A stretch of DNA of 64,000 nucleotides, taken from assembly GCF_004138165.1 (NCBI RefSeq), contig NZ_RYFF01000008.1:1-64000 (forward strand), in the 5' to 3' direction. This document shows positions 42,603 through 51,258 of the stretch, one piece after another. The first letter of the stretch is position 1. Every line of letters begins with the position of its first letter. This DNA comes from Candidatus Chloroploca sp. Khr17 (GTDB lineage Bacteria > Chloroflexota > Chloroflexia > Chloroflexales > Chloroflexaceae). The notes below the pieces were generated by a model, which saw nothing but the letters and a program-made list of their open reading frames with translations, was not told the origin of the DNA and ran no database searches. The position numbers and the translations under genes are program-made.

Positions 42603-44081
42603 ATGCATGATCAGTTTCATACCATTGTCATCGGCGCCGGTTCAGGGGGGTTAACGGTTGCCGTTGGCCTGAGTAGTCTCGGCAAGTCGGTGGCGGTGCT
42701 TGAGGCCTTGCATGTTGGGGGTGACTGCACCAATGTTGGGTGTGTGCCGTCCAAGACGCTGATCCATCAGGCCGACGTGCGAGGCATGCTCGACCCTGAG
42801 GGCGTGCTGGCTGAGGTGCGGCGCAAGCGCGATGCCTTGCGCGAGAAGGAGACCCACGAGTTTGGGGCGCTACCCAATCTCAGCCTGATCTTTGGGCGGG
42901 CGCGTCTGGTCAGTCGTACGCAGGTGGCTGTGACGTTACCCGAGGGGGGCGAGCGTGTGTTGACGGCAGAGAATATTGTGCTCGCCACCGGGGCGCGTCC
43001 CCGCACGCTGGTTATCCCTGGGCTCCCCGAACAGCGCATGCTAACTAACGAGACGGTCTTTGAGCTACCGGTTGTGCCGCACCACCTGGCAATCATTGGT
43101 GGTGGAGTGATCGGGGTCGAGTTGGCCTTTGCGTTTCGCAAGCTTGGCAGCCGCGTCACGATGCTTGACTCTTCGCCGCGCCTGCTCACTCGCCACTTGT
43201 CCGAGGCCGCCGAGGCAATTGAAGCGTCGCTGGTCGCAAAAGGCGCCGCGCTTCATTTCAAGACGAGTGTACAGGGCTACGACGAGGCGACGCAAGCATT
43301 GCAGATCGAACGCAATGGCACCGCCGCGACGCTGCACGACGTTGACTATGTGCTCGTGGCAGTTGGCCGCCAGCGCAACCTGGATGGGCTCGGGCTCGAA
43401 GAGGTTGGCGTGACCTTTGATTTGCGCAACGGCATTGCTACCGATAGCTACGGACGAACCAATGTGCCTGGCATCTATGCGATTGGCGATGTCACCACAA
43501 CCTCGGCGTTTACCCATTCCGCCAATGCCCAAGGAAGACGGGTCGTGCAGCGCATTGCCTTTCCCTGGCTGCCCGCGACCATCCCTGAGCCTTTCTATCC
43601 GAGTGCGACGTTTGCGGATCCCGAAGTTGCCACGGCTGGCATGAGTCAACGCGACCTAGCCGCTCGCTATCACCCAGCGCTGATCAAACGCATCCGGGTT
43701 GATCTTGTAACCCAGACTGATCGTGGGTATACTGATGATCTCCAACATGGTTTCATCATCGTGGATGCTATGCGTCTGACAGGCAAAATCTTGAGTGTGA
43801 CCATTGTGGGGCCCCGCGCTTCGGAAATGATTTCACTCTTTACCCTGGCGATGCAAGAGGGTATCTCGCTCTACCGGCTCTATCGGGTTGTCTATCCTTA
43901 CCCAACTTTTTCCAGTGGCATCCAGAAGGTCGCCGACGCCTTTATGCGCGAGACGCTGCCCAAGCTACGGGGTGAACTGGTTACGTATCTGCGTTATCGC
44001 TGGGCACGGCCAGCGCGGGTGGCTGAGATAACTTATTCACCCAGGAGCAGTGTCCAGCGGCCCGTGCCCCGAGGGGAATAA
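42603..44081 (+). CDS. FAD-dependent pyridine nucleotide-disulfide oxidoreductase (MerA/Lpd-like)
   Basis: A 492-residue flavoprotein. The FAD fold VIGAGSGGLT starts at residue 9, the redox-active disulfide is in GGDCTNVGCVPSK, and the NAD(P)H fold is IGGGVIGVELAF near 160. YAIGDVTTTSAFTH is the second FAD contact. The usual C-terminal active-site motif (HPYPT...E in mercuric-reductase-like, H-x-H-P-T in Lpd) reads VYPYPTFSSG here, so the catalytic His and Glu are replaced by Tyr and Ser. It may use a different electron acceptor or act as an oxidase. Paralogues are often found with TVP38-type membrane proteins, as here (46100). Confidence 0.85.
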   Translation: MHDQFHTIVIGAGSGGLTVAVGLSSLGKSVAVLEALHVGGDCTNVGCVPSKTLIHQADVRGMLDPEGVLAEVRRKRDALREKETHEFGALPNLSLIFGRARLVSRTQVAVTLPEGGERVLTAENIVLATGARPRTLVIPGLPEQRMLTNETVFELPVVPHHLAIIGGGVIGVELAFAFRKLGSRVTMLDSSPRLLTRHLSEAAEAIEASLVAKGAALHFKTSVQGYDEATQALQIERNGTAATLHDVDYVLVAVGRQRNLDGLGLEEVGVTFDLRNGIATDSYGRTNVPGIYAIGDVTTTSAFTHSANAQGRRVVQRIAFPWLPATIPEPFYPSATFADPEVATAGMSQRDLAARYHPALIKRIRVDLVTQTDRGYTDDLQHGFIIVDAMRLTGKILSVTIVGPRASEMISLFTLAMQEGISLYRLYRVVYPYPTFSSGIQKVADAFMRETLPKLRGELVTYLRYRWARPARVAEITYSPRSSVQRPVPRGE

Positions 44082-44109
44082 ACCAGCCATAACTTAGAAA
44101 GGCGCCTTC

Positions 44110-45810
44110 TTGAACGCCAAACCGACGCGCTATGACATTGCCATTATCGGATCGGGGATCAGCGGATCGAGCCTGGGGGCAATGCTGGCCCGCCACGGGG
44201 TGCGTGTCATTCTCTTTGAAGCAGGCATGCACCCTAAATTTGCCGTGGGCGAGTCGATGATCCTCGAGACGTCGGAAACAATGCGAGCCATGGCCGAGTT
44301 TTTTGAGGTGCCCGAACTGGCCTATTTCAGTTCCGAGAATTATATGGCGCACATCGGAACGTCTCATGGGATCAAGCGTCATTTTAGCTATCTCCACCAT
44401 GTCGCCGATCAGCCGCAGAATATGCGCCACGCGCTGCAAGCGGTGATTCCGCAACGTCCGCACGGATATGAGTTGCATATCCATCGCCAGGATAGTGATT
44501 ATCTGCTTACATCGGTGGCGGTGCGCTATGGCGCTACGGTTCTGCAGGGAACGCCGGTCAAGGATATTGAGGTTACGGCTGATGGGGTGACGATCCTGAC
44601 GGCCCTGGGTCAGACGTACGAAGCTGATTTCGTGGTTGATGCAGGCGGGATGCGCTCGCTTTTGGCCGAGAAGTTCGGCTGGCGAAGCCGGGATTTGCAA
44701 AGCCATACCCGTACGATCTTTACCCATATGGTCGATCTGCCCTGCTATAACCAGGTTGGTGCAAGCCATCAAGCGTATGGCATTCCTTTCCCGGTCTCTG
44801 AAGGCACGCTGCATCACATCTTTCACGGAGGGTGGCTCTGGGTGATTCCGTTCAACAACCACGCCCGTTCAACCAATCCGCTGGTGAGCGTGGGCTTGCA
44901 GCTTGACCCGCGCATTCACCCGCTGCGCACCGATCTTTCGCCGGAAGAAGAATTTTTCGACTTCATTGCGCGCTTTCCGAGCATCAAGGCCCATTTTGAC
45001 GGTGTGCGAGCAGCACGAGTCTGGACACGTACCGAGCGCTTGCAATACACCTCAACGCATGTCGTCGGCGAACGCTTTTGCCTGCTTGGGCATGCCGCTG
45101 GCTTCATCGATCCACTCTACTCGAAGGGGCTCTATACCACGCTGATGAGCACCGCGCTGCTTGGACATCTTTTGCTCGAAGCTCATCGGCGTCAGGACTA
45201 TCGTGCCGAGCAATTTCAGCCACTTGAGGCGTTGACGCTACGGTTTGTGGAAGCGCACGACCGGATTGTGGCCAACTCGTATAAAGCCTGGACCAATCCG
45301 AAGCTCTGGTCGGTCTATGCGCTCCTCTGGTTGCTCGGCGCGTATTTGGAATATCTGAAGTTGTTGAGTACCCGTGGTCGGGCGACGAGTCGTGCGGCCT
45401 ATTTTGCCGAGCTTGCCGATTTGCGGCTCGTTGGGGGGGGCTTTGCGCCATTCAAGACGCTGGCCGACCAGATTGATACGCTGATCGAGGCCGTTGACCC
45501 CTGCGATGAGGCTGCGGTTGACCAGACGGTGCGGCAGATTCGTGCGCTCTTGGCCGACTTTCCATGGATGCCGTGGGCCTTTCAGCAAGTGCTCGCGGGC
45601 GCGAACCATCTGCCAGCCAATAAGCTGCGCCTGAGCTTGCTCCGCCAGGATCAGAAGGGTTTTCTTGGCGATGGCCCGTTTCGCCAGCACTTCTTTGGTG
45701 ATGCAACCTTACGTCAAGTCACCAAGTTTTTTCTCAGTGAAGGCATCAAATATGCCGGCCCGATGCTCAGCATACGCAAACAGGTGGGTTTTCGGCGGAC
45801 ACGTAACTGA
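44110..45810 (+). CDS. FAD-dependent halogenase-like monooxygenase
   Basis: A 566-residue flavoprotein. IIGSGISGSSLGAMLA is the FAD dinucleotide fold, followed by FAVGESMI (the GES segment of flavin halogenases), VVDAGGMRSLLA and VGERFCLLGHAAGFIDPLYS (second FAD contact). HGGWLWVIPF matches the W-x-W-x-I-P signature of flavin-dependent halogenases. Halogenation is possible, but related proteins also epoxidise or hydroxylate lipids or polyketides; the substrate is unknown. The TTG start at 44110 has AGAAAGG upstream and lies 28 bp after the disulfide reductase, so the two are probably co-expressed. Confidence 0.75.
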   Translation: MNAKPTRYDIAIIGSGISGSSLGAMLARHGVRVILFEAGMHPKFAVGESMILETSETMRAMAEFFEVPELAYFSSENYMAHIGTSHGIKRHFSYLHHVADQPQNMRHALQAVIPQRPHGYELHIHRQDSDYLLTSVAVRYGATVLQGTPVKDIEVTADGVTILTALGQTYEADFVVDAGGMRSLLAEKFGWRSRDLQSHTRTIFTHMVDLPCYNQVGASHQAYGIPFPVSEGTLHHIFHGGWLWVIPFNNHARSTNPLVSVGLQLDPRIHPLRTDLSPEEEFFDFIARFPSIKAHFDGVRAARVWTRTERLQYTSTHVVGERFCLLGHAAGFIDPLYSKGLYTTLMSTALLGHLLLEAHRRQDYRAEQFQPLEALTLRFVEAHDRIVANSYKAWTNPKLWSVYALLWLLGAYLEYLKLLSTRGRATSRAAYFAELADLRLVGGGFAPFKTLADQIDTLIEAVDPCDEAAVDQTVRQIRALLADFPWMPWAFQQVLAGANHLPANKLRLSLLRQDQKGFLGDGPFRQHFFGDATLRQVTKFFLSEGIKYAGPMLSIRKQVGFRRTRN

Positions 45811-45811
45811 G

Positions 45812-45961
45812 GAGGGTGTAAAGTAAGATTTCTGGGGTCGTTGGCCGACCACGAATAAGGGCCACAAATAAACGAATACCGCATGGAGCAGCCCCTATTC
45901 GTTTATTCGTGATCAGTATTCGTGGTCGGCGGTGCTGGCAGAAAACTTAAGTTACAGACTA
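45812..45961. mobile_element. 150-bp MITE-like element, copy 3
   Basis: The 24-bp inverted ends are at 45812-45835 and 45938-45961. The pentamer CTGAG stands on both sides (45807-45811 and 45962-45966); the left CTGAG contains the TGA stop of the halogenase-like gene. Right after the right CTGAG, at 45967-45990, is another inverted terminus. The interior is inverted relative to copy 1. Bases 45991-46072 hold CTTCGACAAGCTCAGCC and GGCTGGAAGCCCGCGCTAC repeats; no gene is seen before 46100. Confidence 0.85.
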
Positions 45962-46099
45962 CTGAGTGGTCTGTCACGTAAGTTTTCTGCTCTAGGGATT
46001 GGCTTCGACAAGCTCAGCCAACGGCGAACCATGGGCGTTGCGAACGGACGCAGGCTGGAAGCCCGCGCTACCATCTATTGAAGAGTTGGGAGGATCAGC

Positions 46100-46801
46100 T
46101 TGATCGAGCGGGAACAGGAATTGGTCACACCACAACCAACGGGCCAACAACGCAACTTCCGCGATCTTCAGCGCTTTGGACTGGTGCTCGGGGGTTGGCT
46201 GCTGCTGGTGGCGGCGATCCAAGTGTATGCCCGTGCCCAGATGGTGCATCCGCTCGATCTTGTTGAAAACATGGTCACGGTCTGCCAAGTTCACCCGGCC
46301 AGTCCGTTGCTCTTCATTGGTGCGGCGATGTTGAGTCCGATCTTGCTGCTGCCAGCAGCGCTGCTAGGAGGCGTTGCGGGGGTCTGTTTCGGGCCGGGGT
46401 TGGGCATTCTCTATACCTTGATCGGGTGCAATCTGTCGGCCTTGCTGACCTACAGTATGGGGAGGATCACGGGGCATGGTGATAATCGCATTGCCCGCCT
46501 CTGTGCCCGTTATGGCGACCGCCTGCAACGCAAGCCCTTTCTTGGCGTTCTGGTCTTGCGCTTAAGTTTTTTGCCCTATGATCCGATTAATTATCTGATC
46601 GGTCTGTTGCATATTCCGCTACGTTCATTTCTACTCGCGAATACCCTGGGGAGCCTGCCAGGGGTGATCATCATTGTCCTGGCGGGGAGCACACTGAGCG
46701 AACTCGGCCAGATCAACCCGGGCATTGTGTTTGGTGTGGTGGCTGGCGTGCTGCTCAGCATCGCCGCTGTGGTACTTGTGCGCCGCCGGTGGCGTGTCTA
46801 A
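46100..46801 (+). CDS. TVP38/TMEM64 (VTT-domain) membrane protein
   Basis: A 233-residue integral membrane protein with hydrophobic helices near 28-45, 68-95, 100-125, 150-170, 185-205 and 210-228. LGGVAGVCFGPGLGILYTLIGCNLSALLTYSMGR and FLPYDPINYLIGLLHIPLRSF are the two re-entrant segments of the VTT domain. The family is linked to lipid scrambling and related membrane processes. The start is a TTG at 46100 with GGGAGGA 5 bases upstream. A 150-bp mobile element separates it from the flavoproteins it may once have followed directly. Confidence 0.82.
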   Translation: MIEREQELVTPQPTGQQRNFRDLQRFGLVLGGWLLLVAAIQVYARAQMVHPLDLVENMVTVCQVHPASPLLFIGAAMLSPILLLPAALLGGVAGVCFGPGLGILYTLIGCNLSALLTYSMGRITGHGDNRIARLCARYGDRLQRKPFLGVLVLRLSFLPYDPINYLIGLLHIPLRSFLLANTLGSLPGVIIIVLAGSTLSELGQINPGIVFGVVAGVLLSIAAVVLVRRRWRV

Positions 46802-46818
46802 GTGGTGTGTGCCGGATG

Positions 46819-46889
46819 TAATGCTTAAAGTCCATTAGCCGGCTAAAGCCGACACTCCGGAGCAACCCGTCGCCGTTTCAGGCAGTCTC
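46819..46889. repeat. dispersed GCCGGCTAAAGCCGAC repeat
   Basis: ATGCTTAAAGTCCATTAGCC, GGCTAAAGCCGACACTCCGG and a GCGACGGGTT-type complement appear here. Related pieces occur in the opposite orientation at 56914-56956 and in the same orientation at 57183-57213. It fills most of the gap before the ABC importer operon. Confidence 0.6.
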
Positions 46890-46935
46890 TTAGAGCTGGC
46901 GAAAACAGCCAGGATATGAAAGGATGTGAAAATAC

Positions 46936-48219
46936 ATGCATTTCCAGCGTTTTTCAGTGGTTAGTTTGATGATGATCTTTGCGGTAGTACTCGTCGCATG
47001 TGGCGGTCAGCCTGCGGCACCAGCGCAGCCAGAGGCACCTGCGGCAGAGGCGTTTGACCTTGATGATTGGGCGAGTGTCGAGGCTGCCGCACGCGGCCAG
47101 ACGCTCAATTGGTATATGTGGGGCGGATCGGAGAGCATTAATCGTTTTGTGGACGAATTTTATGGTACGGCGCTCAAGGAGCGGTATGATATTACGCTGA
47201 ATCGGGTACCTGTGGCTGATGCCGCTGATGTCGTCAATCAGATTCTCAGTGAAAAAGAGGCTGGCGTTGATCCCGGCGCGGTCGATGTGATCTGGATCAA
47301 TGGCGAAAACTTCCTCTCGCTCAAACAGGCCGCGATGCTCTTGCCTGACTGGTCGCGGCGCCTGCCCAATGCGTCCCTGGTTGACTGGGATAATCCGGCG
47401 ATCTACCTTGACTTCGGCGAACCCGTCGAAGGCTATGAGAGTCCCTGGTCGTCGGCGCAGTTTCAGTTGATCTATGATTCGGCACGGATGAGCGCCGATG
47501 AATTGCCCCGTTCGTATGCGGAATTGATGACCTGGGTAGAGGCGAACCCCGGACGCTTCACCTATATCGCGCCTGGGCCGGGGGCGTTCCAGGGGACACG
47601 CTTTGTCAAAGGGGCGCTCTTTGAACTGAGTGGCGATCCCGGGCTCTGGCTTGGTTATGATGAGGCGGTCTGGAACGAGTGGTCGCCGCAGCTCTGGGCC
47701 TATTTCAACGCGATGAAGCCTCATCTCTGGCGTCAGGGCGAGACCTATCCCCGCGACGAGAATGAGCTGCACAGCCTCTTTGCGAACCGCGAGATCGATT
47801 TCAGCATCACGCAGGCGATTGCCGGGGCCGGGCCGCTGATTGCCCAGGGGTTGATCCCCGAGACGTCACGGGCCTTTGTGTTTGATGACTATATGATCGG
47901 CGATTTCAACTATCTGACGATCCCCAGCAATGCGCCGCATAAAGCCGCCGCGCTGGTGCTTGCCAATCTGATCCTCGAGCCGGAATTTCAAGCGGCCCAG
48001 ATTTTGCCGGAAAATGGCTTTGGGTTGGGCTACGCGATCGATGTGACCCGCGTGACCGACCCGGCCCAACTCGCCGCCCTGGAAGAGGCTCAAGCCCAAC
48101 TCGGCGAGGCGGCAACCCCCGCTGAGGATCTTGCCGGTTCGCTGGTGGCCGACTCGTCGGGCGAGTATCAGTCCCTCGTTGAGGAAGGTTGGCGTCAGTT
48201 TGTGTTGATTGGGCCGTAA
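46936..48219 (+). CDS. ABC transporter substrate-binding lipoprotein, YnjB-like
   Basis: A 427-residue extracytoplasmic binding protein. The lipobox VLVAC (Cys about 22) is followed by a linker, then LNWYMWGGSESINRFVDE, DVIWINGENFLSLKQAAMLL and the late FNYLTIPSNAPHKAAALVLA region, closely matching COG4134 (YnjB). The cargo of this family is not known; the permeases and ATPase resemble thiamine, iron or polyamine importers. The ATG at 46936 is preceded by AAGGATGTG. It is the first gene of a four-gene importer operon. Confidence 0.85.
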   Translation: MHFQRFSVVSLMMIFAVVLVACGGQPAAPAQPEAPAAEAFDLDDWASVEAAARGQTLNWYMWGGSESINRFVDEFYGTALKERYDITLNRVPVADAADVVNQILSEKEAGVDPGAVDVIWINGENFLSLKQAAMLLPDWSRRLPNASLVDWDNPAIYLDFGEPVEGYESPWSSAQFQLIYDSARMSADELPRSYAELMTWVEANPGRFTYIAPGPGAFQGTRFVKGALFELSGDPGLWLGYDEAVWNEWSPQLWAYFNAMKPHLWRQGETYPRDENELHSLFANREIDFSITQAIAGAGPLIAQGLIPETSRAFVFDDYMIGDFNYLTIPSNAPHKAAALVLANLILEPEFQAAQILPENGFGLGYAIDVTRVTDPAQLAALEEAQAQLGEAATPAEDLAGSLVADSSGEYQSLVEEGWRQFVLIGP

Positions 48220-48220
48220 C

Positions 48221-49099
48221 ATGCGCGTGGATCGCCCAACGCTACACCGCTGGCTCATGCTCACCCCGGCCCTCCTGGTGACAGGTGTGCTCTTTGGGGT
48301 GAGCATGTTCTACGGCATCAGCCAGAGTCTCGGGTACCTGCCGTTTATCGGGGCAACCAGGGTGAGCCTCGATGCGTATGCGAGCGTGCTTAGCGGCGCG
48401 ACACCGGCGGGACGCGAGTTCTGGGCGGCGCTCGGCTTCTCACTCTGGGTCACCGGGATCTCGACGCTGCTTTCGTCGGTGGCGGCGCTGCTGCTCGCGG
48501 TGGCACTGAGCAACCGTCGCCGCCCGGCGAGCCAGGCTACGTTGCTTGCGCTGAATGCCAATCTTGCGCTGCCCCACATGGTCTGGGCCATTGCCCTCTT
48601 GCTGTTGCTGGCCCAGAGTGGGCTGATGGCCCGGGTTGCCGCAGCCCTCGGCTTGATCGCGACGCCAGCCGAGTTTCCCGTGCTGGTGCGCGATCAGGCG
48701 GGAATCGGGATCATCCTGCACTATGTGAGCAAGGAGATCCCTTTTCTTGTGTTGATCGTACTCGCCGTGTTGCGCACACAAGGGCACGCCTATGCCGAGG
48801 TTGCCACGACGCTCGGTGCTGGCCCCTGGATGCGCGTGTGGCGCGTGACGCTACCGCTGGTCTGGCCTGGTCTGTCGGCGGGAGCCTTGCTCGTCTTTGC
48901 CTTTATCTTTGGGGCCTACGAAGTACCGGCGCTGCTTGGGGTCTCGTATCCACGGGTACTGGCAGTGCTGGCGCTCGACTATTTTCTCAATGCAGATCTC
49001 AACCGGCGCGCCGAGGGCATGGCGATCAGTCTCATTATGACGGTTGTTGTCCTTGGGCTTGGCCTTCTGGTGCGGAGGATTGATGCCTCGGAACGCTGA
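48221..49099 (+). CDS. ABC importer permease 1 (YnjC N-half-like)
   Basis: A 292-residue permease with about six transmembrane helices and the EAA loop EVATTLGAGPWMRVWRVTLPLVWPG near 200, the contact site for the ATPase. It starts 1 bp after the binding-protein stop and overlaps the next permease by 17 bp. In E. coli YnjC the two permease halves are fused; here they are separate genes. I chose the ATG at 48221 (MRVDRP). Confidence 0.88.
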   Translation: MRVDRPTLHRWLMLTPALLVTGVLFGVSMFYGISQSLGYLPFIGATRVSLDAYASVLSGATPAGREFWAALGFSLWVTGISTLLSSVAALLLAVALSNRRRPASQATLLALNANLALPHMVWAIALLLLLAQSGLMARVAAALGLIATPAEFPVLVRDQAGIGIILHYVSKEIPFLVLIVLAVLRTQGHAYAEVATTLGAGPWMRVWRVTLPLVWPGLSAGALLVFAFIFGAYEVPALLGVSYPRVLAVLALDYFLNADLNRRAEGMAISLIMTVVVLGLGLLVRRIDASER

Positions 49100-49919
49100 A
49101 GACAAGCTGGCGGACGGGGGCGGCTTTGCCCGATGGCCTGCCTATTTCGGGTATGCCCTGCTCTATCTGCTCTTGCTCGGGCCAGTCGTTGGCCTGGTGC
49201 TCTATGCCGGATCAACACGCTGGTTTTTCCCCGATCTTCTGCCAGCCACCTGGACCTTCGAGACCTTCTGGCGACAGTTGAGCAACGCACGCACGCAGCA
49301 AGCGATCGGGGCAAGCCTGCTGATCGGCGGTGTCGTCACGCTGCTCGCCCTGGCGATTGCGCTCCCTGCCGCCCGTACCCTCGGCCTTGAGCGTTTTCCC
49401 GGGCGGTCGCTAGTGCTCTTGCTGCTCTTTTTGCCCACCATCGTGCCCCCACTTGCGACCGGGATGGGGCTGAATATCATCTTTTTGCGCCTCGGGCTAG
49501 CCGGTAGCCTGGCGGGCGTTGTGCTGGTTCATCTGATTCCGGTGCTGCCCTACACCATCTTTGCGCTGATTGGCGTCTTCGTGCGCTACGATGAGGGCTA
49601 CGAGCAACAGGCGCGGACGCTTGGCGCTGGCCCGTGGCGCATCCTGTGGCAAGTGACGTTGCCGCTGGCCGGCCCCGGCATTGCCGTGGCGGCGCTCTTT
49701 GCCTTTCTCGTCAGTTGGAGCCAGTATGTCTTGACGTTGTTGATCGGCGGTGGGCAGGTGATCACCCTGCCGATGCTGCTTTTTGCCGCCGTCGCCGGTG
49801 GCAATCCGGCCACCATTGCAGCACTTGCCCTGATCTTCGCCGGGCCGCCGTTGCTTGCCATCGCGTTGGCAGCGCGGGCCTTAACCGAACGCACCAGCAC
49901 GGTAGGACAACAGTATTAA
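49083..49919 (+). CDS. ABC importer permease 2 (YnjC C-half-like)
   Basis: A 278-residue permease with six predicted helices and the EAA motif EQQARTLGAGPWRILWQVTLPLAGPG near 180. It should pair with permease 1 as a heterodimeric pore. The ATG at 49083 lies within the end of the preceding gene, a sign of coupled translation. It ends 2 bp before the ATPase gene. Confidence 0.88.
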   Translation: MPRNAEDKLADGGGFARWPAYFGYALLYLLLLGPVVGLVLYAGSTRWFFPDLLPATWTFETFWRQLSNARTQQAIGASLLIGGVVTLLALAIALPAARTLGLERFPGRSLVLLLLFLPTIVPPLATGMGLNIIFLRLGLAGSLAGVVLVHLIPVLPYTIFALIGVFVRYDEGYEQQARTLGAGPWRILWQVTLPLAGPGIAVAALFAFLVSWSQYVLTLLIGGGQVITLPMLLFAAVAGGNPATIAALALIFAGPPLLAIALAARALTERTSTVGQQY

Positions 49920-49921
49920 CC

Positions 49922-50983
49922 ATGACACGTATTGCACTCGAACACCTGCACAAAACCTATCCACGGCAGGACGCACCAGCACTTGAGCGCCTTTCGCTTG
50001 AAGTCGAAGCCCACACCCTCCTGGCCCTGCTTGGGCCATCAGGAAGCGGCAAATCAACGATTCTCAAACTAATCGCCGGCATCGAAGATCCCGATCAGGG
50101 CGACATCTGCTTTGACGGGTGCAGCATCCTGCGCATCCCGGCCCATCGGCGCGGGGCCGTCTTGATGTTCCAGAAAGCGTACCTCTTCCCTTTTCTCTCG
50201 GTCGCCGACAATATCGCCTTTGGCCTACGCGCAAAAGGGGTACGCAAGGCAACCATTCAGACCGAAGTGCAGCGCATGCTCGACTTGGTCGGGCTGTCTG
50301 AGATGGCGCACCGTCGCCCGGCGCAACTCTCGGGGGGCGAGCAGCAGCGCATTGCGCTCGCCCGCGCATTGGTGGTGCAGCCGCAGGTACTGATGCTCGA
50401 CGAGCCGTTCAGCAGCCTCGATCCGGCGGTGCGCCAGAATCTACAAGAAGCGGTGCGGCGCATCCAGCGCGAACTAGGCATCACGACAATCCTGGTGACC
50501 CACGACCGCAGCGAAGCGCTGGCGATGGCCGATCAGGTGGCCCTGATCGAACGAGGCAGACTGGTCGCCCACGCGCCGCCGCAGCGGCTCTACGAACGCC
50601 CACCGCAGCGCCAGGCAGCGCGCCAAATGGGCATTGACACCTTTCTCACCGGTCGCGTCACAGGCACCACCCTACAGAGTCAGTTTGGGCCGCTGACGGT
50701 CAAAGAAGTGCCGTGTCACGAAGGCGAGGCGCTCTACGCCATTCGGCCCGAACACCTGCGCCTCGAGCATGAACCCTGCGCGCACAGCCTCCCCGTCACC
50801 GTGCAGAGCCAGATCTATCGCGGCGACCATGTAGAAGTGCAGGTCAGCCTGGGCGAAACCGTGCTACGCGTCCGTACCAACGCAGCCTGCTGGAGCAACG
50901 GCAAGCGTGTCTTCCTCCACCTCCCACCCGAGCATCTTTTTCTGATGGAGGAAGAGCGGCCTGAGGCGTCGCGGTTGGCGTAA
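49922..50983 (+). CDS. ABC importer ATPase with TOBE-like C-terminus
   Basis: A 353-residue ATP-binding subunit. Walker A GPSGSGKST near 40, Q-loop MFQKAYLFPFL, signature LSGGEQQRIALARAL, Walker B VLMLDEPFSSLDP and H-loop LVTHDRSEAL are all intact. The last 100 residues form a TOBE-type regulatory domain (ALYAIRPEHLRLE). It resembles YnjD/PotA/FbpC proteins. I chose the ATG at 49922; a longer in-frame extension upstream overlaps the permease and is not conserved in type. Confidence 0.93.
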   Translation: MTRIALEHLHKTYPRQDAPALERLSLEVEAHTLLALLGPSGSGKSTILKLIAGIEDPDQGDICFDGCSILRIPAHRRGAVLMFQKAYLFPFLSVADNIAFGLRAKGVRKATIQTEVQRMLDLVGLSEMAHRRPAQLSGGEQQRIALARALVVQPQVLMLDEPFSSLDPAVRQNLQEAVRRIQRELGITTILVTHDRSEALAMADQVALIERGRLVAHAPPQRLYERPPQRQAARQMGIDTFLTGRVTGTTLQSQFGPLTVKEVPCHEGEALYAIRPEHLRLEHEPCAHSLPVTVQSQIYRGDHVEVQVSLGETVLRVRTNAACWSNGKRVFLHLPPEHLFLMEEERPEASRLA

Positions 50984-51058
50984 GCGTTGTTGAACCCATC
51001 CCCTCCCCGCCTCACACACCTCCAGGAGACGTTACGCGCCAGCCTCCTGCTGGACAAG

Positions 51059-51245
51059 TCAGTCGGTCAGTTGGTGTTGCCACGTGGCAACTTCCGCCTC
51101 AAACCGACACGTCTCCTCAACATTGAGCGGGAGATAGAAGCTGACAAAGGCCGCGAGCATCCGCCGTTGGGCCACCGTCACCGCGAAGCCCGCCAACATG
51201 CGCAGAATTGCGGTCGGCGACGTAGCCGTCGAGCGACATGGACAT
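51059..51245 (-). pseudogene. remnants of two genes (DHFR/RibD-like start joined to a helical tail)
   Basis: On the minus strand the ATG at 51245 opens MSMSLDGYVADRN, preceded by KVIAI, the typical start of bacterial RibD-C-like dihydrofolate reductases, but the frame loses similarity after about 18 codons. In another frame the DNA continues as ILRMLAGFAVTVAQRRMLAAF followed by VSFYLPLNVEET to a stop at 51059-51061, which looks like the tail of an Rpn-type nuclease/transposase-related protein. Both are truncated and fused. Calls are tentative. Confidence 0.3.
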
Positions 51246-51258
51246 GATTGCGATAACC

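Noticed and set aside
49634-49921. 96-residue N-terminal extension of the ABC ATPase
   Set aside because: It overlaps the permease gene in another frame and is rich in Arg, Cys and His, unlike a protein domain; the ATG at 49922 fits the family start.
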